Assembly: GCA_041674625.1 (NCBI GenBank)
Contig: JBAYVI010000073.1
Location: forward strand, 1-16,269
DNA from: BRH-c32 sp041674625
GTDB taxonomy: Bacteria > Bacteroidota > Ignavibacteria > Ignavibacteriales > Melioribacteraceae
Direction: 5' to 3'
Length of the DNA stretch: 16,269 bases
The translations under genes were made by a program, and so were the position numbers. Shown here one piece after another: positions 1-7,566 of this stretch (positions are counted from its first letter, which is position 1; each line of letters opens with the position of its first letter). The notes beneath the pieces are model-generated. The model saw only the letters and a list, made by a program, of their open reading frames with translations. It ran no database searches and was not told where the DNA came from.

Positions 1-1284
1 CCATTTAATTTTGAAACTGAATATGAAATAATGGAAGCTCAGATTAAAAAGAAACCTACAAGAATAGGCGACATAATCTCTAATACTCCTGATATTTTAG
101 ATAAAATTATTCTTAAAATGATGGAAAAGAATCCGAATGCGCGTTATCTTGATTGCGAAGATGTGCAAAACGATTTAGCAGAATTAGAAAAAAATGTTTC
201 TAAGTTACAAACAAGTTATTTCCAAAAAAGAGTTAATACATCACCACGGATAAAAGCATATTCTATTTTAGCATTTTCAGGAATGTTACTTTTTCTCTTA
301 GCATTATCGTGGTTTGTTTATAATCAAGTCGATGGGTTATTAAAAAGTAATCAATTAGAAAAATTCAAAAAGTATAGCGTAGAATCTTTATTCGCTGAGG
401 ATAGCGATTCTTTATTTAATAAAAAAGTTCAGCGATTAAATAGCGGTGTAAAAACAAATTTTAATTCAATAGTATTTGCTGATTCAAAAACAAGTTTTGC
501 AGTAGGAGATTCGGGGAGCGTGGTAGTATCACGTGATAGCGGAAAAACTTGGTTAGGTGCAAATATTAATTCTAAAGTATTATTAAATGATGTGTTTTCA
601 TTTCGTTCTGGTAAATGTTTTATTGTAGGAGATTCTGCTACCTTATTAATGAGCCAGGATAATCTTAATTCATTTATTGATGTACCCACAATGCAAATGA
701 GAAATGGAATTACATTTTTCAATATCTATTTTAAAAATGAAAGTCTTGGCTTCATTACAGGGAATAATGGAATCATTTTAAAAACGATGAATGGCGGAAT
801 GAACTGGAAGCAAGTAATTACAAATACGGATAATTTGCTTTATGATATTGTTTTTACTGACAATAAATCTGGTTTTGCAGTTGGTTGGGAAGGCACATTA
901 CTTAAGACTACAGATAGCGGCGAAACATGGATTAAAGTAGATTCAAACTCTGATACTTATTTAAAGTCAATTGATTTCAATATGAATGGTTATGGAATTA
1001 TTGTCGGAGGTAATGGAACAATGCTTCGTACGACCGATTACGGTAGGAATTGGAAAAAGCAAAATATAAATATACAAGGTGGTTTCCAGAAAGTTAAGTT
1101 CATTAAAGAAAATTATGTAATAGCCCTTGGTATAAGAGGTGCAATATTGATTTCTAATGATAGCGGAGAGAGCTGGAAACAGTTAAAAACAAAAGTCTAT
1201 AACAATCTAAATTCACTTGCAATTAGTCCAAATGGAGATGTTTTCATTGCAGGAATTAATGGAACAATCATTAAACTCTTATAA
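1..1284 (+). CDS. Membrane Ser/Thr protein kinase with Ycf48-like sensor propeller (5' end missing)
   Basis: The reading frame is open from base 1, so this is the C-terminal part of a longer gene and the ATG at 31 is internal. Residues below are counted from base 1. Residues 1-65 match the end of a bacterial PknB-type kinase C-lobe: a PF...EYEIMEAQI stretch, then ILDKIILKMMEKNPNARY, the usual 'iilkmleKdPxxRf' helix containing the conserved Arg. A hydrophobic segment at about 86-107 is a single membrane helix. After a charged linker come seven units of about 41 residues starting near 169, 210, 254, 295, 336, 377 and 418. They carry GxxGxxxxTxDxGxTW, the Ycf48/BNR-like signature; unit 2 is degenerate and unit 7 is cut short by the stop. 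Seven units suggest a closed propeller outside the cytoplasmic membrane. Inference: an envelope signal is sensed by the propeller and relayed to the kinase. Catalytic residues (VAVK, HRD, DFG) lie before the window, so activity cannot be judged. Confidence 0.85.
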   Translation, partial: PFNFETEYEIMEAQIKKKPTRIGDIISNTPDILDKIILKMMEKNPNARYLDCEDVQNDLAELEKNVSKLQTSYFQKRVNTSPRIKAYSILAFSGMLLFLLALSWFVYNQVDGLLKSNQLEKFKKYSVESLFAEDSDSLFNKKVQRLNSGVKTNFNSIVFADSKTSFAVGDSGSVVVSRDSGKTWLGANINSKVLLNDVFSFRSGKCFIVGDSATLLMSQDNLNSFIDVPTMQMRNGITFFNIYFKNESLGFITGNNGIILKTMNGGMNWKQVITNTDNLLYDIVFTDNKSGFAVGWEGTLLKTTDSGETWIKVDSNSDTYLKSIDFNMNGYGIIVGGNGTMLRTTDYGRNWKKQNINIQGGFQKVKFIKENYVIALGIRGAILISNDSGESWKQLKTKVYNNLNSLAISPNGDVFIAGINGTIIKLL

Positions 1285-1286
1285 CA

Positions 1287-2552
1287 ATGTATAAATATTT
1301 AATAGAAGGCAGAAATAAATTAGAAGGGCAAGTAAAAGTTAGCGGTGCAAAAAATTCGGCATTAGCATTGATGCCCGCTGCAATACTAAATGGGGGAAAA
1401 TCTGTAATTTCTAATATACCTGAAGTAAATGATATATTTACGATGAATAAACTGTTGCAGCATATGGGTGCTGAATTATCGTTCGAGGGACATAGACTTG
1501 AAATTAACACAAAGAATTTAACAAATACCGAGGCACCTTATGAGCATGTTAAAAAAATGCGAGCATCGGTATATGTTTTAGGACCATTGGTAGCAAGATA
1601 TGGACACGCAAAGGTTTCATTACCTGGGGGATGCGCTTGGGGGCCGAGACCAATAAACTTACATCTTGAAGCATTAAAAAAACTAGGTGCAGAAATTGAA
1701 TTGGATTCCGGTTATATAGTTGCAAAAGCAAATAAATTGGTTGGAGATAGAATCCACTTTGATATTTCTTCAGTCGGCGCTACTGGAAATACTATGATGG
1801 CCGCTGTGTTGGCAAAAGGTACTACATTTATTTCTAATGCTGCAATTGAGCCTGAGATTACTTTGCTTGGTGAGTATTTAATTAAAATGGGTGCGAAAAT
1901 ATCCGGTGTTGGAACAGCAAATTTAGAAATCGAAGGTGTTGATAACCTTAATGATGTAGAGATTGAAAACATATCCGATAGAATTGAAGCAGGAACTTTA
2001 TTAATTGCAGGCATGATTACAAAGGGATGCGTTGAATTAGAATATAAAAATATTTCACATCTTGATGCTTTACTTGCAAGGATTGGTGAAACGGGTTCTA
2101 AAATTGTATATACGGATTATGGTTTAAAAGTTGATTCAAGAAACTGCGACTTGAATGCTGTTGATGTTACGACATCAATTTATCCAGGGTATCCAACAGA
2201 TATGCAAGCTCAATGGAGTGCACTAATGTCCATTGCTAATGGAACAGCTACTGTTACGGATACGATTTATCATGATCGGTTTAGTCATGTACCTGAACTA
2301 AATAGACTCGGTGCGAATATTCAAGTTACTAATAATAGCGCAGTTATTAGAGGTGTAAAAGGATTAAAAGGAGCAAAAGTTATGTCAACTGATTTAAGGG
2401 CGAGTGCTTCACTTGTTCTTGCCGGATTGGCTGCTGAGGGGGAAACAGAAGTTTTAAGAATTTATCATATTGATAGAGGTTATCAAAAAATAGAAGATAA
2501 ACTTACACAATTGGGTGCAAATATTAAAAGAGTTAGTTCAACGGAATATTAA
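1287..2552 (+). CDS. murA: UDP-N-acetylglucosamine 1-carboxyvinyltransferase (MurA)
   Basis: Transfers enolpyruvate from PEP to UDP-GlcNAc, the first committed cytoplasmic step of peptidoglycan synthesis. The 421 residues match the usual family length. Visible landmarks fall at nearly the same numbers as in E. coli MurA: K22-N23 in SGAKNSAL, R92, the catalytic Cys at 116 in LPGGCAWGPRP, D305 in YPGYPTDMQAQ, R331 in DRFSH, R371 in DLRASASL, and R397 in DRGY. The catalytic residue is Cys rather than Asp, which in this family goes with fosfomycin sensitivity. The ATG at 1287 lies 2 bases after the stop of the kinase gene, and no purine-rich Shine-Dalgarno is obvious, so coupled translation is likely. 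The stop codon directly abuts the next gene. Nothing suggests damage or transfer. Confidence 0.97.
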   Translation: MYKYLIEGRNKLEGQVKVSGAKNSALALMPAAILNGGKSVISNIPEVNDIFTMNKLLQHMGAELSFEGHRLEINTKNLTNTEAPYEHVKKMRASVYVLGPLVARYGHAKVSLPGGCAWGPRPINLHLEALKKLGAEIELDSGYIVAKANKLVGDRIHFDISSVGATGNTMMAAVLAKGTTFISNAAIEPEITLLGEYLIKMGAKISGVGTANLEIEGVDNLNDVEIENISDRIEAGTLLIAGMITKGCVELEYKNISHLDALLARIGETGSKIVYTDYGLKVDSRNCDLNAVDVTTSIYPGYPTDMQAQWSALMSIANGTATVTDTIYHDRFSHVPELNRLGANIQVTNNSAVIRGVKGLKGAKVMSTDLRASASLVLAGLAAEGETEVLRIYHIDRGYQKIEDKLTQLGANIKRVSSTEY

Positions 2553-4727
2553 TTGAATAAAACTATTAGCTACAAGATTTTCTTCTTTGGGATTTTTGTT
2601 GGCCTACAATTAATAATTGTATCGTTCTCCTTAACTAATACACTGCATTTCGAGTTCTCTGCTATAAACTCAGTATTGATATTTCTCTTTTCAGCAATTT
2701 TTGTTATTAAAAATTATAAACAAAATTATGTTTACGATTTTTTAAAGCTGAATTATTTATTCCTTTTACTAATAGTATTTATCCCATTATTAATAGGGAC
2801 TATTTCCACAATATTTTTATCGGAATGCCCTTTTGGTGAAGGGGTATATTTTTATTTAGTAATTGCCGTTCCTAATCTATTATTTGGGATAACTTTTGGA
2901 TTTTATATCTCACTTTACTACAAAAATATTAAGGCTGTATCCATATTAGTAGCTATAACATTCTTTTTATTGCTTAGTCCTATAATAGAAATTTATTTTA
3001 ATCCCGGATTAATGTTTTATAATCTAATAATCGGATATTTTCCCGGGACTATATATGATGAAAATATTTCGATTGATTTGAAATTAGTATTATTTCGAGT
3101 TCTAAATATAGTATTATTTCTCTCTGCACTATATTTGCTTAAGTTTATCCGTAATTATAAAAATGGAAAAAGATACTTAATTGCATTTTGTCTGATTGCA
3201 TTTTTCGTTAATATTCCCATCAAAGAATTATTAGGTTTTTCAGTTACTAAAAACGTACTTAATAATCATTTCAACTATGTTAAACACACCGAACATTTCA
3301 ATATTTATTATGAGGGAAACAAAAACGATTTTGATACTTTGTATTTACCAAAACTACATGAATATTATTATTCGGAAATAAATAAAGAATTGGGAATAAA
3401 AGAAGAGATCAAAATTGATTCTTACATTTTTAATAATGATTTTGAAAAAGGGGAATATATCGGGTCAGTAAATGCTGATATATCTAAGCCATGGCAGAAA
3501 CAGATTTATATAACTAAGCAATCGATAGACAAAACATTAAAGCATGAGTTAGTTCATGCAATTAGTTTTTCAATAGGCAATTCAATATTGAAGTTGCCAT
3601 ATCAATTGAATCCTGCATTATTAGAAGGGTTAGCAACAGCAATTGAAAATGATTTTATAGGAATGCCTGTTCATTATGCTGCATATCAGATTGTAAAATC
3701 TTATCCAATTAAAATAGAAGAGTTGTTTTCAGGATTTAGTTTTTTTAGTAATTATTCAACTATATCTTACGCAGTTTCCGGATCATTTTTAAGATTTATT
3801 CTTGAAAAATATGGAAACGAAAAATTAATACGATTGTATAAAAGCGGTGCATTCAAAGAAATCTACAAAAAAGAGCTTTCTCAATTAGGTAAAGAATATC
3901 TAAAATATTTAGACGATCTTGGATATGGATATGATAAAAATTATTCTTTACTTTATTTCGGTGGACAAACGATATTTAAAAAAATATGTCCACGATATGC
4001 TGCTAAGGAATTTGAAAAAGGATTATTTTTATTTCAGTCAAAAAAATTCAGTTCTTCTTCTGATATATTTAGAAAACTTTATGAAAGAACAAATAATTAT
4101 AACCATTTGAATTATTATGTAAACTCACTTGTTTATAGTGGACTGATTGAGAAAGGTCATAAATATTTTTTATCTCAAGGAAAATATTTTTTAGGTTCAA
4201 GATACCAGTTTAATTATTTGATTAGAAATGCAGAGCTTTATGGATTAGATGGGAAAATAGATTCTGCATGCAGTAATCTTAATCAATTGAAAGAAAATTC
4301 ACCAAGCGTTAATTATACGGCTTATGCAAATACAATTTATTACCTGTTGAAAAATGATCCCGATTCTTTTAATAAGTTTTATTTTGGAAAGAACGATTCA
4401 AAAATAAAGTTAATAACCAATATTCAAGAAGAAGAAATTCCAGCAGAAGTGATTATAGAATTAATTGATTATGCTAATAATAAAATTGAATATTCTAATA
4501 TTATAGAAAATGTGATTGCAAAAGCTGACTTAAAAAGTGAATACATGGGATTTGCATTTATGAAAGCCAGTAAATATTATTTTAATATTGGAGAAATAAA
4601 TAAAGCAGAAATATATTCAATAGAATCCCAAAGATTAAATAAAGTATCAATATTTAATTATGAGATCGAAGAAAACAGTAAACTGATTTCAGCAATAAAA
4701 GAAAAATCAAATAGAAAAATAGAATAA
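2553..4727 (+). CDS. Polytopic membrane protein with HExxH zinc-peptidase (MA clan) domain
   Basis: I do not recognise a named family for the full 724-residue protein. Residues 1-225 are very hydrophobic, with about seven predicted membrane helices (roughly 8-27, 36-52, 66-88, 98-120, 127-147, 178-197, 208-223). A soluble domain follows. It has HELVH at 331-335 and, 27 residues later, LLEGLA with Glu358. This is the layout of gluzincin peptidases of the 'peptidase MA' type, where the two His and the distal Glu bind zinc and Glu332 is the catalytic base. Residues about 480-715 are helical with TPR-like spacing (EFEKGLFLFQ..., KASKYYFNIGEINKAEIY) but too diverged to call firmly. The start is TTG at 2553, immediately after the murA stop; no ATG gives the first helix. 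The gene is fused base-to-base with murA and cca in the same frame, suggesting co-translation. An envelope protease role is inferred, and its substrate is unknown. Confidence 0.75.
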   Translation: MNKTISYKIFFFGIFVGLQLIIVSFSLTNTLHFEFSAINSVLIFLFSAIFVIKNYKQNYVYDFLKLNYLFLLLIVFIPLLIGTISTIFLSECPFGEGVYFYLVIAVPNLLFGITFGFYISLYYKNIKAVSILVAITFFLLLSPIIEIYFNPGLMFYNLIIGYFPGTIYDENISIDLKLVLFRVLNIVLFLSALYLLKFIRNYKNGKRYLIAFCLIAFFVNIPIKELLGFSVTKNVLNNHFNYVKHTEHFNIYYEGNKNDFDTLYLPKLHEYYYSEINKELGIKEEIKIDSYIFNNDFEKGEYIGSVNADISKPWQKQIYITKQSIDKTLKHELVHAISFSIGNSILKLPYQLNPALLEGLATAIENDFIGMPVHYAAYQIVKSYPIKIEELFSGFSFFSNYSTISYAVSGSFLRFILEKYGNEKLIRLYKSGAFKEIYKKELSQLGKEYLKYLDDLGYGYDKNYSLLYFGGQTIFKKICPRYAAKEFEKGLFLFQSKKFSSSSDIFRKLYERTNNYNHLNYYVNSLVYSGLIEKGHKYFLSQGKYFLGSRYQFNYLIRNAELYGLDGKIDSACSNLNQLKENSPSVNYTAYANTIYYLLKNDPDSFNKFYFGKNDSKIKLITNIQEEEIPAEVIIELIDYANNKIEYSNIIENVIAKADLKSEYMGFAFMKASKYYFNIGEINKAEIYSIESQRLNKVSIFNYEIEENSKLISAIKEKSNRKIE

Positions 4728-6128
4728 ATGAATTTAACAGAAAGATTAGAGAAATATCCATTTCTTATCGAGTTTTCAAAATTAGCAAAAAAACGAGATG
4801 AGAAAGTTTATATAGTCGGCGGATTTGTTAGGGACTTATTTCTAAGTAGAGATAAAAAAGAATTCGATTTCTTGATTGTCGGTGATGGTGTTGAATTTGC
4901 AAATGCAATATCAAAAAAGCTGAAACAGAAAAGAATAGTTATATATAAAACTTTTGGCACAGCTCAATTTCACTATGATGAATACTTCTTGGAATTTGTT
5001 GGCGCACGTGAAGAGTCCTATGAAAGAGGTAGTAGAAACCCAAAAATTGAGCGTGGGACTTTTCTTCAAGATATTAAGCGTAGGGATTTTACAATAAATA
5101 CTTTGGCAATTTCTTTAAATGAAAATGATTTCGGTGAGTTTATTGATACATATAATGGTTTAGAAGATATAGAGAAAAGAAAATTAAGGACACCTATCGA
5201 TCCGATGATCACTTTTGATGATGATCCATTGCGCATAATGAGAGCTTTTAGATTTGCTTCTAATTTAGAGTTTGATGTTGTAGATGAAATCAAAGAAGCT
5301 GCAAGGGAAATGAAAGAACGACTTGCGATTGTAGCAAAAGAAAGAATTACGGATGAATTTTTCAAAATTCTTTCCTCTAAGCAACCTTCGATTGGATTAA
5401 AATTAATGTTTGATTCGGGAGTGATGTCAGTAGTGTTTCCTGAAATATCTATAATGGGTGGTGTTGAGCAGAGAAAAGATTATCATCATAAAGATGTATT
5501 TCAGCATACTTGTATTGTAGTAGATAATATAAGTAAAGTAACAGATGATGTCTGGTTAAGATTTGCTGCGTTAGTTCATGATATTGCAAAGCCGCAGACT
5601 AAGAGGTTTGTAGAAGGAATTGGTTGGACTTTTCATGGGCATGAAGAGATAGGTGCGAGGATGATGAAATCAGTTTTTGATAAACTGAAATTGCCATTAC
5701 ACAAAATTGAATACATTAAGAAACTTATTAGGCTTCACTTACGTCCAATTGCATTAGTTGATGATGATGTTACAGATTCTGCAATCAGGAGATTGATTGT
5801 ACAGGCGGGTGAAGAATTAGATGATCTTATAACACTATGCCGTGCGGATATCACAAGTAAGAATCCAAATAAGGTAACAAAGTATTTAGATAATTACGAA
5901 AAAGTAATGAATAGAGTACAGGAAGTAAGAGAGAAGGATAAGCTTAGAGAATTTCAATCTCCTGTTCGTGGTGATGAAATAATGGGTATATTAGATATAA
6001 AGCCCTCTAAGTTAGTAGGTATAGTAAAAACTAGAATTGAAGAAGCAATTTTGGAAGGGGAAATTCCTAACGAATATAATGCTGCTTTAGAATACCTAAT
6101 GAAAATAAAAAATGAATATAAAAATTAA
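4728..6128 (+). CDS. cca: CCA-adding tRNA nucleotidyltransferase with HD domain
   Basis: A class II nucleotidyltransferase of the CCA-adding enzyme/poly(A) polymerase family, which builds or repairs the 3' CCA of tRNAs in the cytoplasm. In order: GGFVRD at 31-36 (nucleotide-binding loop), the metal-binding motif EFD at 45-47, RRDFTIN at 118-124, and the DDDPLRIMRAFRF block at 164-176 that reads the incoming base. An HD-type domain spans about 250-345, with H256 or nearby His and LVHDIAKP (H284-D285). The HD motif occurs in many bacterial CCA enzymes and can give phosphatase or phosphodiesterase activity. The first catalytic carboxylate is Glu rather than the usual Asp (EFD instead of DxD), which is a notable substitution. 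Length 466 is normal for the HD-containing form. The ATG at 4728 directly follows the previous stop. CCA addition versus poly(A) or A-adding specificity cannot be separated by eye. Confidence 0.9.
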   Translation: MNLTERLEKYPFLIEFSKLAKKRDEKVYIVGGFVRDLFLSRDKKEFDFLIVGDGVEFANAISKKLKQKRIVIYKTFGTAQFHYDEYFLEFVGAREESYERGSRNPKIERGTFLQDIKRRDFTINTLAISLNENDFGEFIDTYNGLEDIEKRKLRTPIDPMITFDDDPLRIMRAFRFASNLEFDVVDEIKEAAREMKERLAIVAKERITDEFFKILSSKQPSIGLKLMFDSGVMSVVFPEISIMGGVEQRKDYHHKDVFQHTCIVVDNISKVTDDVWLRFAALVHDIAKPQTKRFVEGIGWTFHGHEEIGARMMKSVFDKLKLPLHKIEYIKKLIRLHLRPIALVDDDVTDSAIRRLIVQAGEELDDLITLCRADITSKNPNKVTKYLDNYEKVMNRVQEVREKDKLREFQSPVRGDEIMGILDIKPSKLVGIVKTRIEEAILEGEIPNEYNAALEYLMKIKNEYKN

Positions 6129-6200
6129 AAATGTTTGTAACTTTTTATAAATAAGTTCGTCTTAATAGTAGCTCTGCATTTTTCTATATAGGAGAAAGAA
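6129..6200 (+). promoter_or_regulatory. Intergenic gap with strong ribosome binding site for the efflux operon
   Basis: This 72-base AT-rich gap separates cca from the exporter genes. GGAGAAAG at 6191-6198, six bases after its GGAG core to the ATG at 6201, is a good Shine-Dalgarno and fixes the start of the TolC-like gene. I found neither a convincing terminator for the upstream genes nor a promoter with acceptable -35/-10 spacing. TATAAA at 6146-6151 lacks a matching -35. Readthrough from cca is therefore possible. Confidence 0.55.
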
Positions 6201-7553
6201 ATGAAAAAAGGTCTTTTAGCTGTTTTAATTTTGATAATGGTACAACCAATCTTCGGTCAAAAATTGCTCACATTAGATGAAGCAATTAAATTTGGTCTTC
6301 AAGGCAATCCATTATTGAACAAACAGAGTAACAATTTATCGGTAAGCAAATCACAATTAAAAAGTGCGTATGGAGATTTATTACCAAATCTTGGTGCAAG
6401 TGCATCATGGGGATGGCAGCGAGTAGATGATGCCGGCGGAACTCAAGTAGATTTCTTTGGAAATGTAGTTCCAATACCTGCATCACAAAATGATTCAAGA
6501 AGTTATAGTCTTGGTTTGGGTGGAAGTTGGAGGTTGTTTGATGGGTTATCCAATTGGAGTAATATTTCACAGAAAGAGAAGGGTTTAGAATCTGCTGAGT
6601 TGAGTTTAGAAAAATTAAAACAAGATATAGTATATACAACATCAGAATTATACTATACAGTGCTAAATTCAGAAGAGATGATGAAGGTAAGAGAAGAGAA
6701 CGTTAAGTTCAATCAGAAATTTTTAGAAACAGTGGAAGAAAGACATCGTCTCGGAGCAGTTGCAATGGCTGATGTATATAGCCAACAGGTTCAATCAGGC
6801 AATGCAGAGCTTTTATTAATTGAAGCACAAAACACTTATGAAATATCTAAAAGTAATTTATTGAATTACTTGGGACTAGATGTATTAGAAGAATATACTT
6901 TTACAAATCCATACCAAATTGATGAGCAAATAAATACTGAGAAATATCTAAAAGAGTTTGATGAAATTACTGTTATGGTTAATCAAGCATTTGAAAAAAG
7001 AAGTGACTATAAGAGTCAGAAATTAATGTTAGGCGCAGCCGAAGATGGGGTAATGATGGCACGTTCCGGATATTTACCTTCATTAACGGGAAATTATTCC
7101 TTATCAACCGGTGCAATTTCTCCAAAAGATTTATTTGATAGAAAAATATACTCAGCAGGTTTAACTCTTTCGGTGCCAATTTTTTCAAATTGGAATACAG
7201 AATTATCTGTAGAATCTGCAATAGTTGGCGTTAAAAATCAGGAAGAAGACCTTTCTGCTTTAGAAAGAAGTATTAAAATTGAAGTTAAACAAGGATATTT
7301 AGATCTAACAGCAGCAAAGAAAAGTTTGGATGTAGCATCAAAAACTGTTGTATCATCGGGTGAAAATAGAAAAATTAATCAAGAACGTTATAATCTCGGT
7401 TCTGGAACTATATTAGATGTTCTTCAGGCAGATAGAGATTATACAGATGCGCTTAGAAACAAAATAAATGCAGAATATAATTTTTACAAATCGAAAGATG
7501 CATTAAAAAATTCAATTGGAAATCTTGATTATAAAAAATTTGAATTAAAATAA
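6201..7553 (+). CDS. TolC-family outer-membrane efflux channel
   Basis: The outer-membrane duct of a tripartite exporter. Residues 1-20 form a Sec signal peptide (MKKGLLAVLILIMVQPIFGQ, cleavage probably near FG-Q). The mature part has the internally duplicated TolC fold. The first half starts with LTLDEAIKFGLQGNP at about 23-37, continues with the strand segment GYLP-like DLLPNLGASASWGW near 59-72, and has long helices to about 225. The second half repeats this, with SGYLPSLTGNYSLS near 289-302 and LSVPIFSNWNTE near 323-334, and ends with helices to about 440 (QERYNLGSGTILDVLQADRDY near 394-414). Length 450 is usual for the family. It is the first gene of a five-gene unit with its own adaptor, ATPase and two permeases, 13 bases upstream of the adaptor gene. 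This context fixes its role better than sequence alone. Substrate unknown. Confidence 0.93.
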   Translation: MKKGLLAVLILIMVQPIFGQKLLTLDEAIKFGLQGNPLLNKQSNNLSVSKSQLKSAYGDLLPNLGASASWGWQRVDDAGGTQVDFFGNVVPIPASQNDSRSYSLGLGGSWRLFDGLSNWSNISQKEKGLESAELSLEKLKQDIVYTTSELYYTVLNSEEMMKVREENVKFNQKFLETVEERHRLGAVAMADVYSQQVQSGNAELLLIEAQNTYEISKSNLLNYLGLDVLEEYTFTNPYQIDEQINTEKYLKEFDEITVMVNQAFEKRSDYKSQKLMLGAAEDGVMMARSGYLPSLTGNYSLSTGAISPKDLFDRKIYSAGLTLSVPIFSNWNTELSVESAIVGVKNQEEDLSALERSIKIEVKQGYLDLTAAKKSLDVASKTVVSSGENRKINQERYNLGSGTILDVLQADRDYTDALRNKINAEYNFYKSKDALKNSIGNLDYKKFELK

Positions 7554-7566
7554 GGGGAAATATAAA

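Noticed and set aside
429..722. Minus-strand open frame opposite the propeller gene
   Set aside because: It lies wholly inside a well-supported + strand gene, has no recognisable domain or RBS, and is typical of antisense openness in AT-rich DNA. The same holds for the other minus-strand frames opposite murA, cca, the TolC-like gene, the adaptor and the permeases.
3919..4110. 63-codon + strand frame inside the membrane peptidase gene
   Set aside because: It is out of frame within a continuous coding region, has no RBS and its translation is low-complexity, so it is a shadow. The same applies to 13956-14138 inside the lipoprotein gene.
6129..6200. Bacteroidota-type promoter (TTTG / TAnnTTTG) before the TolC-like gene
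   Set aside because: TTTG at 6134 and TAAGTTCG at 6152 are only 14 bases apart and the second box has a mismatch, so the spacing does not fit.
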